Positions 7,500-15,543 of a stretch of 64,000 nt of DNA are shown one piece after another. Both the position numbers and the translations under genes were made by a program. Under the pieces are notes generated by a model, which ran no database searches, was not told where the DNA came from, and saw only the letters and a list, made by a program, of their open reading frames with translations. The stretch's first letter is position 1. Each line of letters opens with the position of its first letter. The DNA lies in NCBI RefSeq assembly GCF_004011505.1, contig NZ_SAUN01000001.1, positions 9,141,501-9,205,500 on the forward strand, read 5' to 3'. This DNA is from Nonomuraea polychroma. Lineage in GTDB: Bacteria > Actinomycetota > Actinomycetes > Streptosporangiales > Streptosporangiaceae.

Positions 7500-8474
7500 A
7501 TGGCTTCAACGGGCACAGGTGTCGTTGATCGTGAGCGGGTCGGCGTGGCGCCGATCATCGATGGGCGTAAACCGGTCGCGGCGGTGGTCGCGTTGTGGGT
7601 GTTCGTGCTGGTTCCGTTCGCGGCGCTGGCCGCCGCGGTGCCGGTGGCCTGGGGGTGGGGGCTGAGCTGGACCGACGTGGCGATCGCCGCCACGGCTTAC
7701 GTCCTGACCGGGCTCGGCGTCACGGTGGGTTTCCACCGCTATCTCACGCACGGCGCGTTCAAAGCGAGCCGGTGGCTGCGGATCGGCCTGGCCGTGGCCG
7801 GGTCTCTGGCGGTGCAGGGCTCGGTCATCCAGTGGGTGGCCGACCACCGCCGCCATCATGCCTTCGCCGATCGTGACGGTGACCCGCACTCGCCCTGGCG
7901 CTACGGCCGCAGCGTACGCGGCCTGGCCAAGGGACTGGTCTTCGCGCATGTCGGCTGGATGTTCGGGCGTGATGTCACCAATCGGGAGCGGTTCGCCAAG
8001 GACCTGCTCGCCGACGCCGACATGGGCCGGGTGGACCGGTTGTTCGGGCCGCTGGTGGCGGCCTCGCTGCTGCTGCCGCCCGCCGTCGGCCTACTGGCCA
8101 CCGGCACCTGGCGCGGCGCGCTGACCGCGTTCTTCTGGGGAGCCCTGGTACGGATCGCGCTGCTGCACCACGTCACCTGGTCGATCAACTCCGTCTGCCA
8201 TGTCTTCGGCGAGCGGCCGCTGAAAACCCGTGCCGGGGACCGGGCCGCGAACTTCTGGCCGCTGGCGATCCTGTCGTTCGGCGAGAGCTGGCACAATGGC
8301 CACCACGCCGACCCCACCTGCGCCCGCCACGGCGTGCTGCCCGGCCAGATCGACATCTCCGCCCGGCTGATCCGGCTGCTGGAACGGTTCGGCTGGGCCC
8401 GTGACGTGCGCTGGCCGACCCCGGCGCGCCTGGCCGCACGCCTGGTCGCACAACGCCGCGAGCCTTCCTCATGA
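7500..8474 (+). CDS. Membrane fatty-acid (acyl-CoA/acyl-lipid) desaturase, copy 1
   Basis: 324 aa integral-membrane di-iron desaturase of the stearoyl-CoA/Delta9 type. The three histidine boxes are complete: H79RYLTH84, H116RRHH120 and H265NGHH269. Hydrophobic segments at about 27-50, 58-77, 94-110, 183-203 and 205-225 give the usual four-helix plus peripheral-helix topology. It introduces a cis double bond into membrane acyl chains, adjusting fluidity. AGGGAGG lies about 11 nt before the ATG. The stop overlaps the DUF5994 start (ATGA), so the two are cotranslated. A diverged second copy is at 10548 on the opposite strand. Confidence 0.9.
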   Translation: MASTGTGVVDRERVGVAPIIDGRKPVAAVVALWVFVLVPFAALAAAVPVAWGWGLSWTDVAIAATAYVLTGLGVTVGFHRYLTHGAFKASRWLRIGLAVAGSLAVQGSVIQWVADHRRHHAFADRDGDPHSPWRYGRSVRGLAKGLVFAHVGWMFGRDVTNRERFAKDLLADADMGRVDRLFGPLVAASLLLPPAVGLLATGTWRGALTAFFWGALVRIALLHHVTWSINSVCHVFGERPLKTRAGDRAANFWPLAILSFGESWHNGHHADPTCARHGVLPGQIDISARLIRLLERFGWARDVRWPTPARLAARLVAQRREPSS

Positions 8475-9016
8475 CCGGCCCTGAGAAGGTGCGGCTCAGC
8501 CTGGATCCCGACCTCGCGCGCCGGGGTGCGGTGGACGGGGCGTGGTGGCCCGCCAGCTACGACGCCGGCGCGGAACTGCCCGCCCTGATCGCCGCCATTG
8601 ACCAGCGGCTGGAGCGGCGGGTTCTGCGCGTGGGCCTGCATGTGGACACCTGGGACAACATCCCGCGCCGCATCGTCGCCCCCGGCCGCCAGATCAGAGT
8701 GGGCTGGTTCCGCACCATCGATCCCCACGTGGTCAATTTGATCATCCCGGGGATCGAACACCTCAACCTGCTGGTCATCCCGCCCGGCACCGCGCCTGCC
8801 GCCGCCGACAAGGCGCTCGGCCTGGCCACCGGGTGCCGGGGCCGTACCCGCCCCGGCGACATCCTCACCGCCGCAGCTCCAGACAACCCCACCACCTCCG
8901 CCCCCGCCGGCCTCGACACTGCCGGCCTCGACACTGCCGCGAACGCGCTCGGCCTGGCCGGTTGGGATAACGAAGGCGGACAGCCTCGACAGCCCGCCCG
9001 CCGTCCCGCGCCCTGA
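8471..9016 (+). CDS. DUF5994 family protein, copy 1
   Basis: 181 aa with the DUF5994 pattern: DGAWWPASYDAGAELPALIAAI, RVLRVGLHVDTWDNIPRRI, GRQIRVGWFRTIDPH and LNLLVIPPGT. The family is soluble, widespread in Actinobacteria and of unknown function. It is often near stress and regulatory genes. Here it is translationally coupled to a desaturase, and the same pairing occurs again at 12169. The C-terminal tail contains a 15 bp tandem duplication (8906-8920 and 8921-8935) encoding AGLDT twice, outside the conserved domain. Confidence 0.75.
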   Translation: MTGPEKVRLSLDPDLARRGAVDGAWWPASYDAGAELPALIAAIDQRLERRVLRVGLHVDTWDNIPRRIVAPGRQIRVGWFRTIDPHVVNLIIPGIEHLNLLVIPPGTAPAAADKALGLATGCRGRTRPGDILTAAAPDNPTTSAPAGLDTAGLDTAANALGLAGWDNEGGQPRQPARRPAP

Positions 9017-9079
9017 CCGGCGCTCCAGAGCAGGAGAGCCGACACGCGGGCCCCACCATGTGACAGGGAGGATCACACT

Positions 9080-9499
9080 GTGCACTGGCTGCGCGACATC
9101 GACAGGCCCCTCTACCGGGCGGTGCCCGTCACGGCAACGGGCACCTGCTTCATCGCCGGAGCGCTGTGCGAGATCGACAGCGACGGCGAGGTCCTGCGCG
9201 AATGGTGGCTGGATCTGTCCTGCGGCCCTCAGGTACCTGAGCGCGAACGCCGGCAGGCCCATCGCCTCTGGCAGCAGGGCAGCGTCCACACCACGCCGGA
9301 CGACCACCGCCTCCTGCTCCCTCAGCAGACCCTCGACCTCGACCTCGCACACCACGCCGTGCAACGTTGGTACGCGCGCCGCATCGACGCCACCCCACGC
9401 CCCTTGAGCTTCCAGTTCATGAACCCTGCCGGCGAGACCACGCTCAGCCGAACAGGAGACAGTCCGGCACCGGCCACCACCCATAGGTCGCGCCTGTAG
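9080..9499 (+). CDS. Hypothetical protein after DUF5994
   Basis: 139 aa from GTG 9080, supported by AGGGAGG (9064-9070). The start, MHWLRDIDRPLYRAVPVTATGTCFIAGALCEID, and the centre VLREWWLDLSC then RRQAHRLWQQGSVHTT look like a compact alpha/beta soluble protein, with no signal peptide, membrane segment or known catalytic motif. I do not recognise a family. It lies 63 nt after DUF5994 on the same strand and probably belongs to the same transcript. Confidence 0.5.
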   Translation: MHWLRDIDRPLYRAVPVTATGTCFIAGALCEIDSDGEVLREWWLDLSCGPQVPERERRQAHRLWQQGSVHTTPDDHRLLLPQQTLDLDLAHHAVQRWYARRIDATPRPLSFQFMNPAGETTLSRTGDSPAPATTHRSRL

Positions 9500-9855
9500 A
9501 ACGTGTCGTCTGCTGGCCCGGGTGCGGGGCATGGCCGACGCCGGGGCCGCCACGCGATGTCGCCCCTCGTAACAGCGCCTAAGCCCGCGCCGCCGGCACA
9601 GCGCCACGCCGCCCTGCCGGAGGCCAGACGAGGCGGCCTGACCACCGCCTCGGCTGAGTGACGTGAACATCACCCGAGTCCGCGCCACGAGATCAGGCCT
9701 GCCACGAAGATTCGGCGGGTACAAGTTGCTTACCTGACGGCCGCGCGGGCAAAGTCACGACATTACGGGGTAGGGGCACCCGCGAATGTCCGATATCGCC
9801 GTTCTGCGCTGCGGGGGCGGGTAGGACGACATCCACCGACAACCGACGGCCGATC
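9500..9855. other. Intergenic region before the STAS gene
   Basis: No gene is seen. A GCCT (9697-9700), 16 nt, GGGTAC (9717-9722) arrangement resembles the GNNT-N14-16-GGGTA(C/T) promoters read by stress-type sigma factors of Streptomyces. It would drive the STAS gene, which is weak but consistent with that protein's role. Confidence 0.3.
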
Positions 9856-10206
9856 ATGACAGAACTTGCCATCACCGTACGCCAACGCCCCGGCTTCCAC
9901 CTGGTCCAGCTGGAAGGCGAACTTGACAGCACCACACAACTGCCCTTGAGGCAGGCCTTCAACGAGCTGCTCACCGAGGCCCCACCGAAGATCGTCGTGG
10001 ATGCCGCACGGCTGGCCTTCTGCGATTCCTCCGGGCTGTGGACTCTGATCACCGGCCAGCGCGAGGCCGAAGGCCGCGGCGGCGGGCTGCGCTTGATCGG
10101 GGTGCACGGGCCGCTGGCGCGGCTGCTGTCCGTCACCCGGCTCGTGGACATGTTCCCGTCCTATGCCAGCCTCGACCAGGCTGCCCACTGGCCCGGACCG
10201 CGCTGA
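9856..10206 (+). CDS. STAS-domain anti-anti-sigma factor, copy 1
   Basis: 116 aa single STAS domain. FHLVQLEGELDSTTQLPLRQAF is the conserved beta-strand/first helix, and VVDAARLAFCDSSGLWTLI carries the Asp-Ser-Ser-Gly site where the phosphorylatable serine of SpoIIAA/RsbV-type antagonists sits. Such proteins bind a RsbW-type kinase and thereby free an alternative sigma factor. No partner kinase gene is in the window. No clear Shine-Dalgarno is visible. It is one of three STAS genes between 9.8 and 16.3 kb, next to a desaturase/DUF5994 module. Confidence 0.8.
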   Translation: MTELAITVRQRPGFHLVQLEGELDSTTQLPLRQAFNELLTEAPPKIVVDAARLAFCDSSGLWTLITGQREAEGRGGGLRLIGVHGPLARLLSVTRLVDMFPSYASLDQAAHWPGPR

Positions 10207-10242
10207 CCGGCCACCGTCCCCGGCAGCCGGTCCCCTCGTCGG

Positions 10243-10512
10243 TCACTGCGTCCGGGCCGCCGGTTTGTCCAGCACCTGGTCGGCCGCGGCGCTGAGCAAT
10301 CGTGCGGCGGCGGCTACCTCAACGAGCTGACCAGGCGTCATCGCCTCCAGACACGCGGCGAGCCGCTGCCGGTCGCTGTGGCAGGCCATGCTCATCGCGT
10401 TCTGAAGGGCGAGAGTGCGCGAGGCTGTGCTGAGCGCCTTCAAGACACCGGCCAGGGCCTGATCCACGCCACTGCCAGGACCTGGTCGCTGCGGAGGTCG
10501 GGCGTTGGTCAT
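10243..10512 (-). CDS. Small helical hypothetical protein
   Basis: 89 aa from ATG 10512 (GTG 10515 also possible) with AGGTGA just upstream. The sequence is helical, with regular Leu/Ala (VDQALAGVLKALSTASRTLALQNAM, then LVEVAAAARLLSAAADQVLD). No domain is recognised. It lies between the convergent STAS gene and the downstream end of desaturase copy 2, so it may be the last gene of that leftward operon. Confidence 0.45.
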   Translation of the reverse strand: MTNARPPQRPGPGSGVDQALAGVLKALSTASRTLALQNAMSMACHSDRQRLAACLEAMTPGQLVEVAAAARLLSAAADQVLDKPAARTQ

Positions 10513-10547
10513 CACTCACCTGCCATCCTGGCTCCGGGTAGGGGCGT

Positions 10548-11657
10548 TCAGTCGGGAATTGTCCCTGACGGCCGGGCCCCGGAGCCGGGTCGGCGGCCAT
10601 CAGTGAGGCATGCGCCGCGGTGGCCGCCGGTGGTGGAGGCGCCGCCGAAGTGGTGCATGGTGGTGCGCAGTGTGTGTTTGCCGGCCACCATGCGACGGTG
10701 TTGGAGGCCGTCGGCGGGGTGCCAGCGCACGTTGGTGGCCCAGCCGAGCCGTTCCAGCAGCCGGATCAGCCGGGCGGAGGGGTCGATCTGGCGAGGGCCG
10801 CGGCCGTGCCGGGCGCAGCCGGGCTGGCTGTGGTGGCCGTTGTGCCAGCTTTCGCCGAAGGACAGCAGGGCCAGCGGCCACAGGTCGGTGGAGCGGTCAT
10901 GGCGGCGAGTCTTGTGCGGCTGGTCACCGATCATGTGGCACAGGGAGTTGACGCTCCAGGTGACGTGCTGCAGCAGGGCGATGCGGACCAGGCCGGCCCA
11001 GATGAACGCGGTCAGCCCGCCGTACAGGCTGCCGCTGATCGCCCAGCCCGCCGCGAACGGCAGGAGCAGGGAGGCGGCGCACCAGGCGGGGAAGGCGCGC
11101 GAGATGCGCAGCATGGCCGGATCGTTGCGCAGCAGGTCGGCGGCATACCGTGTGGCCGAGGTGGACTCGCTGGAAAACAGCCAGCCCAGATGGGCGTGGG
11201 CCAGGCCGCGCAGTTGCCCGCCGAGGCCGGTGCCGTAGCGGTAGGGGGAGTGCGGGTCGCCGGGCCGGTCGGTGAAGGCGTGGTGGCGTCGGTGGACGGC
11301 CACCCAGTCGATGAGGTTGCCCTGGAAGCTCATCGATCCGGCCACGGCCAGGACGACGCGCAGCCACGGGCGGGCGGTGAAGGAGCGGTGGGTCAGCAGC
11401 CGGTGGAAGCCGACCGTCACCCCCAGCCCGGTCACCATGTAGAAGGTGGCGGCCAGCAGCAGGTCGGTGAGGCTTACCCCGCTTCCCCACGCCAGCCAGA
11501 TGCCGGCGCCCAGCGCGATGAACGGCGCGACCACGATCGCGGCTGTCAGGGTCACCGGGGCGATGCCGGTCCGCGCGGGCGTTGCGGACCGGGGGAACGG
11601 CGAGCTGCCGTCATAACCCGCCGCGGCGGTGTTGCGGGTGGTGGGCGTGTCGGTCAT
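10548..11657 (-). CDS. Membrane fatty-acid desaturase, copy 2
   Basis: 369 aa, clearly homologous to the gene at 7500 and with all three histidine boxes: HRLLTH, HRRHH and HNGHH. The N-terminal 40 residues and the C-terminal about 60 residues (after WHPADGLQHRRMVAGKH) differ from copy 1, and the latter are low-complexity. The ATG overlaps the stop of the upstream STAS gene by 4 nt (ATGA). The order on this strand is DUF5994, STAS, desaturase; in copy 1 it is desaturase, DUF5994, hypothetical, STAS. The two sets therefore share content but not order, and they face each other. Confidence 0.88.
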   Translation of the reverse strand: MTDTPTTRNTAAAGYDGSSPFPRSATPARTGIAPVTLTAAIVVAPFIALGAGIWLAWGSGVSLTDLLLAATFYMVTGLGVTVGFHRLLTHRSFTARPWLRVVLAVAGSMSFQGNLIDWVAVHRRHHAFTDRPGDPHSPYRYGTGLGGQLRGLAHAHLGWLFSSESTSATRYAADLLRNDPAMLRISRAFPAWCAASLLLPFAAGWAISGSLYGGLTAFIWAGLVRIALLQHVTWSVNSLCHMIGDQPHKTRRHDRSTDLWPLALLSFGESWHNGHHSQPGCARHGRGPRQIDPSARLIRLLERLGWATNVRWHPADGLQHRRMVAGKHTLRTTMHHFGGASTTGGHRGACLTDGRRPGSGARPSGTIPD

Positions 11658-11977
11658 GCCATGATCGGGAAGCGGTGGTCCAGGCCGGCGCTGCGCAGCA
11701 GCCGGGCCATGAACGGGGGAAGGCCGGTCAGGGCCAGCGTGATGCCCTGGGCCCGGGCACGGCCTTGCACGCCGACCAGCACACCCAGCCCGCCGGCCCC
11801 GCAGAAGGTGACCCGGGACAGGTCCAGGACGAGCAGGCCGCTGCTGTGGGTGAGGGTGTTGATCAGTCGCTGGCGCAGCCGAGCTGTGCTGAAGATGCCG
11901 ATGTTCCCGGACAGATGCACGAGGGTCGGTACCGAGGCGGTCGCGCCGCCGAGTGGGGCGGTGTCGATGACGGTCAT
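11654..11977 (-). CDS. STAS-domain anti-anti-sigma factor, copy 2
   Basis: 107 aa from ATG 11977, preceded by GAGGAAA at the right distance; longer open frames upstream run through the intergenic space and are not supported. LVLDLSRVTFCGAGGLGVLVGV is the STAS phosphorylation loop, but the usual Asp-Ser pair is replaced by Gly-Ala (CGAGG), so it lacks the canonical phosphorylatable serine and could be constitutively active or regulated differently. It is cotranslated with desaturase copy 2. Confidence 0.75.
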   Translation of the reverse strand: MTVIDTAPLGGATASVPTLVHLSGNIGIFSTARLRQRLINTLTHSSGLLVLDLSRVTFCGAGGLGVLVGVQGRARAQGITLALTGLPPFMARLLRSAGLDHRFPIMA

Positions 11978-12168
11978 GGAAGTTTCCTCACTGAAGAAGC
12001 TGAAAGGGGATGGGATGCCTGCCGGCCGGAGATCGGGCCGCCGCCGGTAAGGGCGGTGCCTGGACCGCTCGATCCGGCCGGCAGGCGGCACGTGGGTCAC
12101 GCCGCTGCCGACGGCCGGTTGGTTGAGGTGGTCGTCTCCTGGCCGATGATCGACCCGACCTCGTTGTC

Positions 12169-12699
12169 TCAGTTGGCCGAGCTGCCGGCGATCGCCGCAC
12201 GGCGGGTCGGGCGCGCCGCGGGCTGGGATGGCAGATTCGCCAGGGTGAGGATGTCGTCGGGCATCAGGCCGGCGGTGTCCTGGGCGGTGAGTTTGAGCGT
12301 GGCCTCGGCGGCGCCGGCGGCGGCGCCCGAGGGGATGATCAGCAAGATCACTGGCTCTCCGGTGGCGAATCTGAGAGTGATCACGCGCGGATCGGTGTGG
12401 CGGGACCAGCTGATGCGGATCTGCCGGCCGCGGGCCGGGATGCGGCGTGGGAGGCTCTGCCACGTATCGCCATGGACGCTGACGCGGAGCGTGACTCGAT
12501 CAAGCAGCCGGTCGACGGCGGCGATGAGGCCGGGCAGTTCGGCGGCCGCATTGCGGGAGTAGGGCCACCAGGCCCCGTCCACCATGGCTCGCCGATTCGG
12601 CACCGGGTGGAGGCTGAGCCGTAGCGCGGAATCGGCCAGGGGGATCGCCGATGAGGCGGCGCTGAGCGGTGCACGCTGAGAAAGAAGTGTCAGCGTCAT
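12169..12699 (-). CDS. DUF5994 family protein, copy 2
   Basis: 176 aa with the same signature as the protein at 8471: VDGAWWPYSRNAAAELPGLIAAV, VTLRVSVHGDTWQSLPRRI, GRQIRISWSRHTDPR and VILLIIPSG. It is the first gene of the leftward set DUF5994, STAS, desaturase. A 191 nt gap to the STAS gene contains a short sequence (12013-12060) resembling the start of the small open frame at 14324. Function is unknown. Confidence 0.72.
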   Translation of the reverse strand: MTLTLLSQRAPLSAASSAIPLADSALRLSLHPVPNRRAMVDGAWWPYSRNAAAELPGLIAAVDRLLDRVTLRVSVHGDTWQSLPRRIPARGRQIRISWSRHTDPRVITLRFATGEPVILLIIPSGAAAGAAEATLKLTAQDTAGLMPDDILTLANLPSQPAARPTRRAAIAGSSAN

Positions 12700-12808
12700 G
12701 TCGCCTAACCTGTCCGGGCCCCAAGAGGCCGGTGGTGGTTCGCCGCGGGTGACGCAGACCTGAATGCCAACGCTCGAAAAGTCCTCGGTATCTTTATTCT
12801 ACCTCATA

Positions 12809-12836
12809 ACTTCCGGAATCGCTCAATTCCGGAAGT
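12809..12836. repeat. 28 bp dif-like palindrome before a tyrosine recombinase
   Basis: ACTTCCGGAAT (12809-12819), central CGCTCA (12820-12825), then ATTCCGGAAGT (12826-12836) are perfect 11 bp arms with a 6 bp spacer. This equals the geometry of Xer/dif core sites. It overlaps the ribosome-binding region of the recombinase gene, so binding could also repress it. Related TTCCGGAA and ACCGGAA copies occur at 12898-12905 and 12853-12860. Confidence 0.65.
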
Positions 12837-12841
12837 AGACT

Positions 12842-13852
12842 GTGGGAGTGACTACCGGAAACAGGCCCGCAGAGATCGCGGAACCGGTCGGATCAGCTTC
12901 CGGAAACACACGCCGGCCGCGGGCCCTTCCGCTTTCCGCTCCGCACGCCGCCGTCCTGGCCGGCTACACCGCCGCGCTCGCGCACGCCCCGCTGGCCGAC
13001 TCCACCAAGACCAAGTACGCCTCCCGGCTGCGCGGCTACCTGGCCTGGCTCGCCGACCAAGCCGACGCCGGCGCCCTGGACGGCGACCCGCTCACCGACC
13101 CCATCGCCGCCACCGGCGCGGTACGCGACTTCCGCCGGCATCTGAAGAACGGTCGCCGCGCCCCCAACACCATCGACACCTACCTGTCGGCCATCGACGA
13201 CTTCTACGCCCGCCGCGGCCTCGGCAAACCCCAAGCCCGCCGCGAACGCGACACCCGCCGCACCGCACCCCGCGCCCTGGACGCCCGGCGCACCCGCCGC
13301 TACATCCGCCACGTCCAGCTCACCGCGCCGCCGCGCGACAAGGCCATCGCCCTGCTGCCCTACTACGCCGGCCTGCGCATCTCCGAAGTCGTCGGCCTCG
13401 ACCTGGCCGACGTGCGCCTATCGGCCCGCAAGGGCGAACTCCGCATCCGCGGCAAGGGCCGCGACGGCGGCAAGATCCGCCTGCTGCCCGTCCACCCCGA
13501 CCTGCGCCAGGCCCTGACCGACTGGCTGCAGGCCCGCGCCGATTGGAAGGGGGCCGGCACCCACGCCGCGCTGTTCCTCAACCACCGCGGCGGCCGCCTG
13601 AGCGACCGCGCCGCCCGCGACATCATCACCGGCCTCGGCGACGCCGTCGGCCTGGGTGACGACCCCACCGAACCCTTCAGCCCGCACGTCCTGCGCCACA
13701 CCTTCGCCACCCAGCTCATCCGCGACGGCAAAGACCCCATCCTGGTCGCCGAACTCCTCGGCCACGGCTCGCTGGACACCACCCGCCGCTACGCCCTGCC
13801 CACCGAAGCCGACAAAGCCGCCGCCCTGGACGCCCTCATCACCGACCACTAG
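12842..13852 (+). CDS. XerC/D-like tyrosine recombinase
   Basis: 336 aa from GTG 12842 (GTG 12848 is an alternative). Residues 35-130 are a SAM-like core-binding domain and 145-335 the catalytic domain with R179 (YAGLRISE), K205 (RGKGRD), H282-x-x-R285 (HVLRHTFA), H308 (LLGHGS) and the nucleophile Y317 (TTRRYAL). All key residues are present. It lacks the arm-binding domain of phage integrases and has the simple Xer form, so it may act on small core sites such as the palindrome 6 nt upstream. No tRNA or second att site is next to it. It may be the leftover or active enzyme of a small mobile unit, or a dimer-resolution system. Confidence 0.85.
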   Translation: MGVTTGNRPAEIAEPVGSASGNTRRPRALPLSAPHAAVLAGYTAALAHAPLADSTKTKYASRLRGYLAWLADQADAGALDGDPLTDPIAATGAVRDFRRHLKNGRRAPNTIDTYLSAIDDFYARRGLGKPQARRERDTRRTAPRALDARRTRRYIRHVQLTAPPRDKAIALLPYYAGLRISEVVGLDLADVRLSARKGELRIRGKGRDGGKIRLLPVHPDLRQALTDWLQARADWKGAGTHAALFLNHRGGRLSDRAARDIITGLGDAVGLGDDPTEPFSPHVLRHTFATQLIRDGKDPILVAELLGHGSLDTTRRYALPTEADKAAALDALITDH

Positions 13853-14323
13853 CAGGGCGAAGAAGCTTCTACGGCACATTGACCAGCGTGCACGTGCAGT
13901 TGGCCGCAACTAGGCTCGCGGGGTGACGGCGCGCACAGAACGACCCGCCGAAGCGTCCAGCTAAGTTACTCGCGGGTACCGCCAACGGCTGTCCGCAGGT
14001 TCCTCAACCCCGGACTTGGTACCCGGCCCTGCACAGGTCGTCGGAGTACCGGGCGAGCTCCTGCGCGGACGTGTCATTGGCGCACGCGACCTGGACCGGC
14101 CTTCCATATGACCTCAGCATCCCTGCCTCGCACCGTCCACAACGGGCGACCGCCCGCGCCGTATCCGAACTACGGCTTGTCGTCGCTCATGGTCAACGCC
14201 GTAAGCGAATCGAGACCTTAGCCATAGGGGTCCGTATCAATCCAGGTCAGAGGCTACTTCGTTGGAATTTCTTCATTGCAGTCCCGGGTTGTCGGAGCGG
14301 CTGCGAATCGGGGATCCGGAGAG
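13853..14323. other. Intergenic region
   Basis: No gene is supported. Open frames on both strands have poor codon bias and no ribosome sites. Confidence 0.4.
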
Positions 14324-14500
14324 ATGCCTGCCGGCAGGAGATCGGTCCACCGCTGGATAGGGGGCGACTGGCGCGCCCTGTCGACTCTGTTCTGGTCCCA
14401 TCTGAACCTGTACGGCAGGTTCGAGCTCGACCTGAGTGAACAGCTCGACCTCGGGCCGGGGCCGGGCGCCGAGGGCATGCAGTCAGATGGCCCGCTCTGA
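14324..14500 (+). CDS. Possible small protein of 58 aa
   Basis: The frame MPAGRRSVHRWIGGDWRALS, then FWSHLNLYGRFELDLSEQLD, is aromatic-rich and protein-like, but GGAGAG lies almost against the ATG, so translation is uncertain. Its first 11 codons and flank resemble a sequence at 12013-12060 (a frame MPAGRRSGRRR then stop), about three in four bases identical over 45 nt. It may be a real sORF family or a shared non-coding element. Confidence 0.3.
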   Translation: MPAGRRSVHRWIGGDWRALSTLFWSHLNLYGRFELDLSEQLDLGPGPGAEGMQSDGPL

Positions 14501-14706
14501 GCGACGAACGATCTTGGGGGTGGACCTGTGCCGGGCGAGGGCAGGCCACCTCCCTTGGTGTTTACGGCCCGTTCTGGGTGAGCGCGACGATGACGTGGAG
14601 CAGCACCGCCAGCTACTCTTGCGGTTTGATCAGAAGGCGGCCGCCGGATTACAGGCGTAGCCTGGCCTCAGGTGTGCTTCGAGCCACAGGCAGGCGGTCC
14701 GGTCGA

Positions 14707-15470
14707 ATGGTCGACGAGGGAGCGCTGCCGGTCTGGGTGCTCATCATGGAAGCCGCCCGGCGACGGCACGCACCCATGGCGGCCCAGGACGTGTGTACCG
14801 CGTGCGCGATCTCGGTCCGGGTGGGCGGCGTGGGCCTGTCGGTGCTCGTCGGCAACCGCAGTGGCCGACTCGGTGGCCGGCTGGAGCCCCTGTGCGCGGT
14901 GGGTGAACCGGCCCAGCAGCTGCTGGAGCCGAACTGACCAGCGGTGACGGGCCGTGCATCGAGGCGGCCGGGACACGTCTGCCGGTGCTGACGGCTGATC
15001 TGCGGCAGGCGGATCAGCAGGCGCGCTGGCCGGTGCTGACCGCGATGCCCCAAGCGGCCCGGGTGCGGGCGGTCTTCGCCTTCCCGATGCTGACCGGCTC
15101 ACTGGTGGCCGGTTCGCCGACCGACTCGGTTGCCGTCGGGGTGCTGGTGTTATGCCCAGTCGGTCCGCGCACCTTGAGCCCGGCCGAACAGCGGCGGGCG
15201 CAGCTGTTCGCGGATGCGGCTCTTATCCTGCTGCTCGGCCTGGTGACCCACGACGGCGGCGGCGGTGCGGTGGTGCCGTTCGACGCCCTGACATTGACCG
15301 CGCACATCCACCAGGCCAGCGGCGTCGTCGCCGTTCAGCTCGGCTGCTCACCTGATCAGGCACTGCTGCGGCTGCGCGCCTACGCCTTCGCCGGCAACGA
15401 GCCACTGTCGCAGGTCGCCGACCGGGTACTGGCTCACACCTTGCGGTTCTCCCGCGACCGGCCCGCGTGA
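14707..15470 (+). pseudogene. GAF-ANTAR antiterminator with a single frameshift
   Basis: The first frame, from ATG 14707, reads MVDEGALPVWVLIMEAARRR, then QDVCTACAISVRVGGVGLSVLV and ends early at 14937. One extra base near 14931 joins it to LTSGDGPCIEAAGTRLPVL, the GAF ligand-pocket region (GDGPC), and on to the ANTAR helices HIHQASGVVAVQLGCSPDQALLRLRAYAF at the C-terminus. The restored protein of about 254 aa has normal GAF-ANTAR length. ANTAR proteins bind paired hairpins in nascent RNA to prevent termination. With the neighbouring STAS genes it suggests a regulatory cluster. The break may be a base-calling error. Confidence 0.65.
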
Positions 15471-15543
15471 TAGGCCGGGCCCTCGGCAGGGACACGCGAG
15501 ATATTCACCCTCCATCAGACGGAGACGAAGGGCGGGACGGGCC

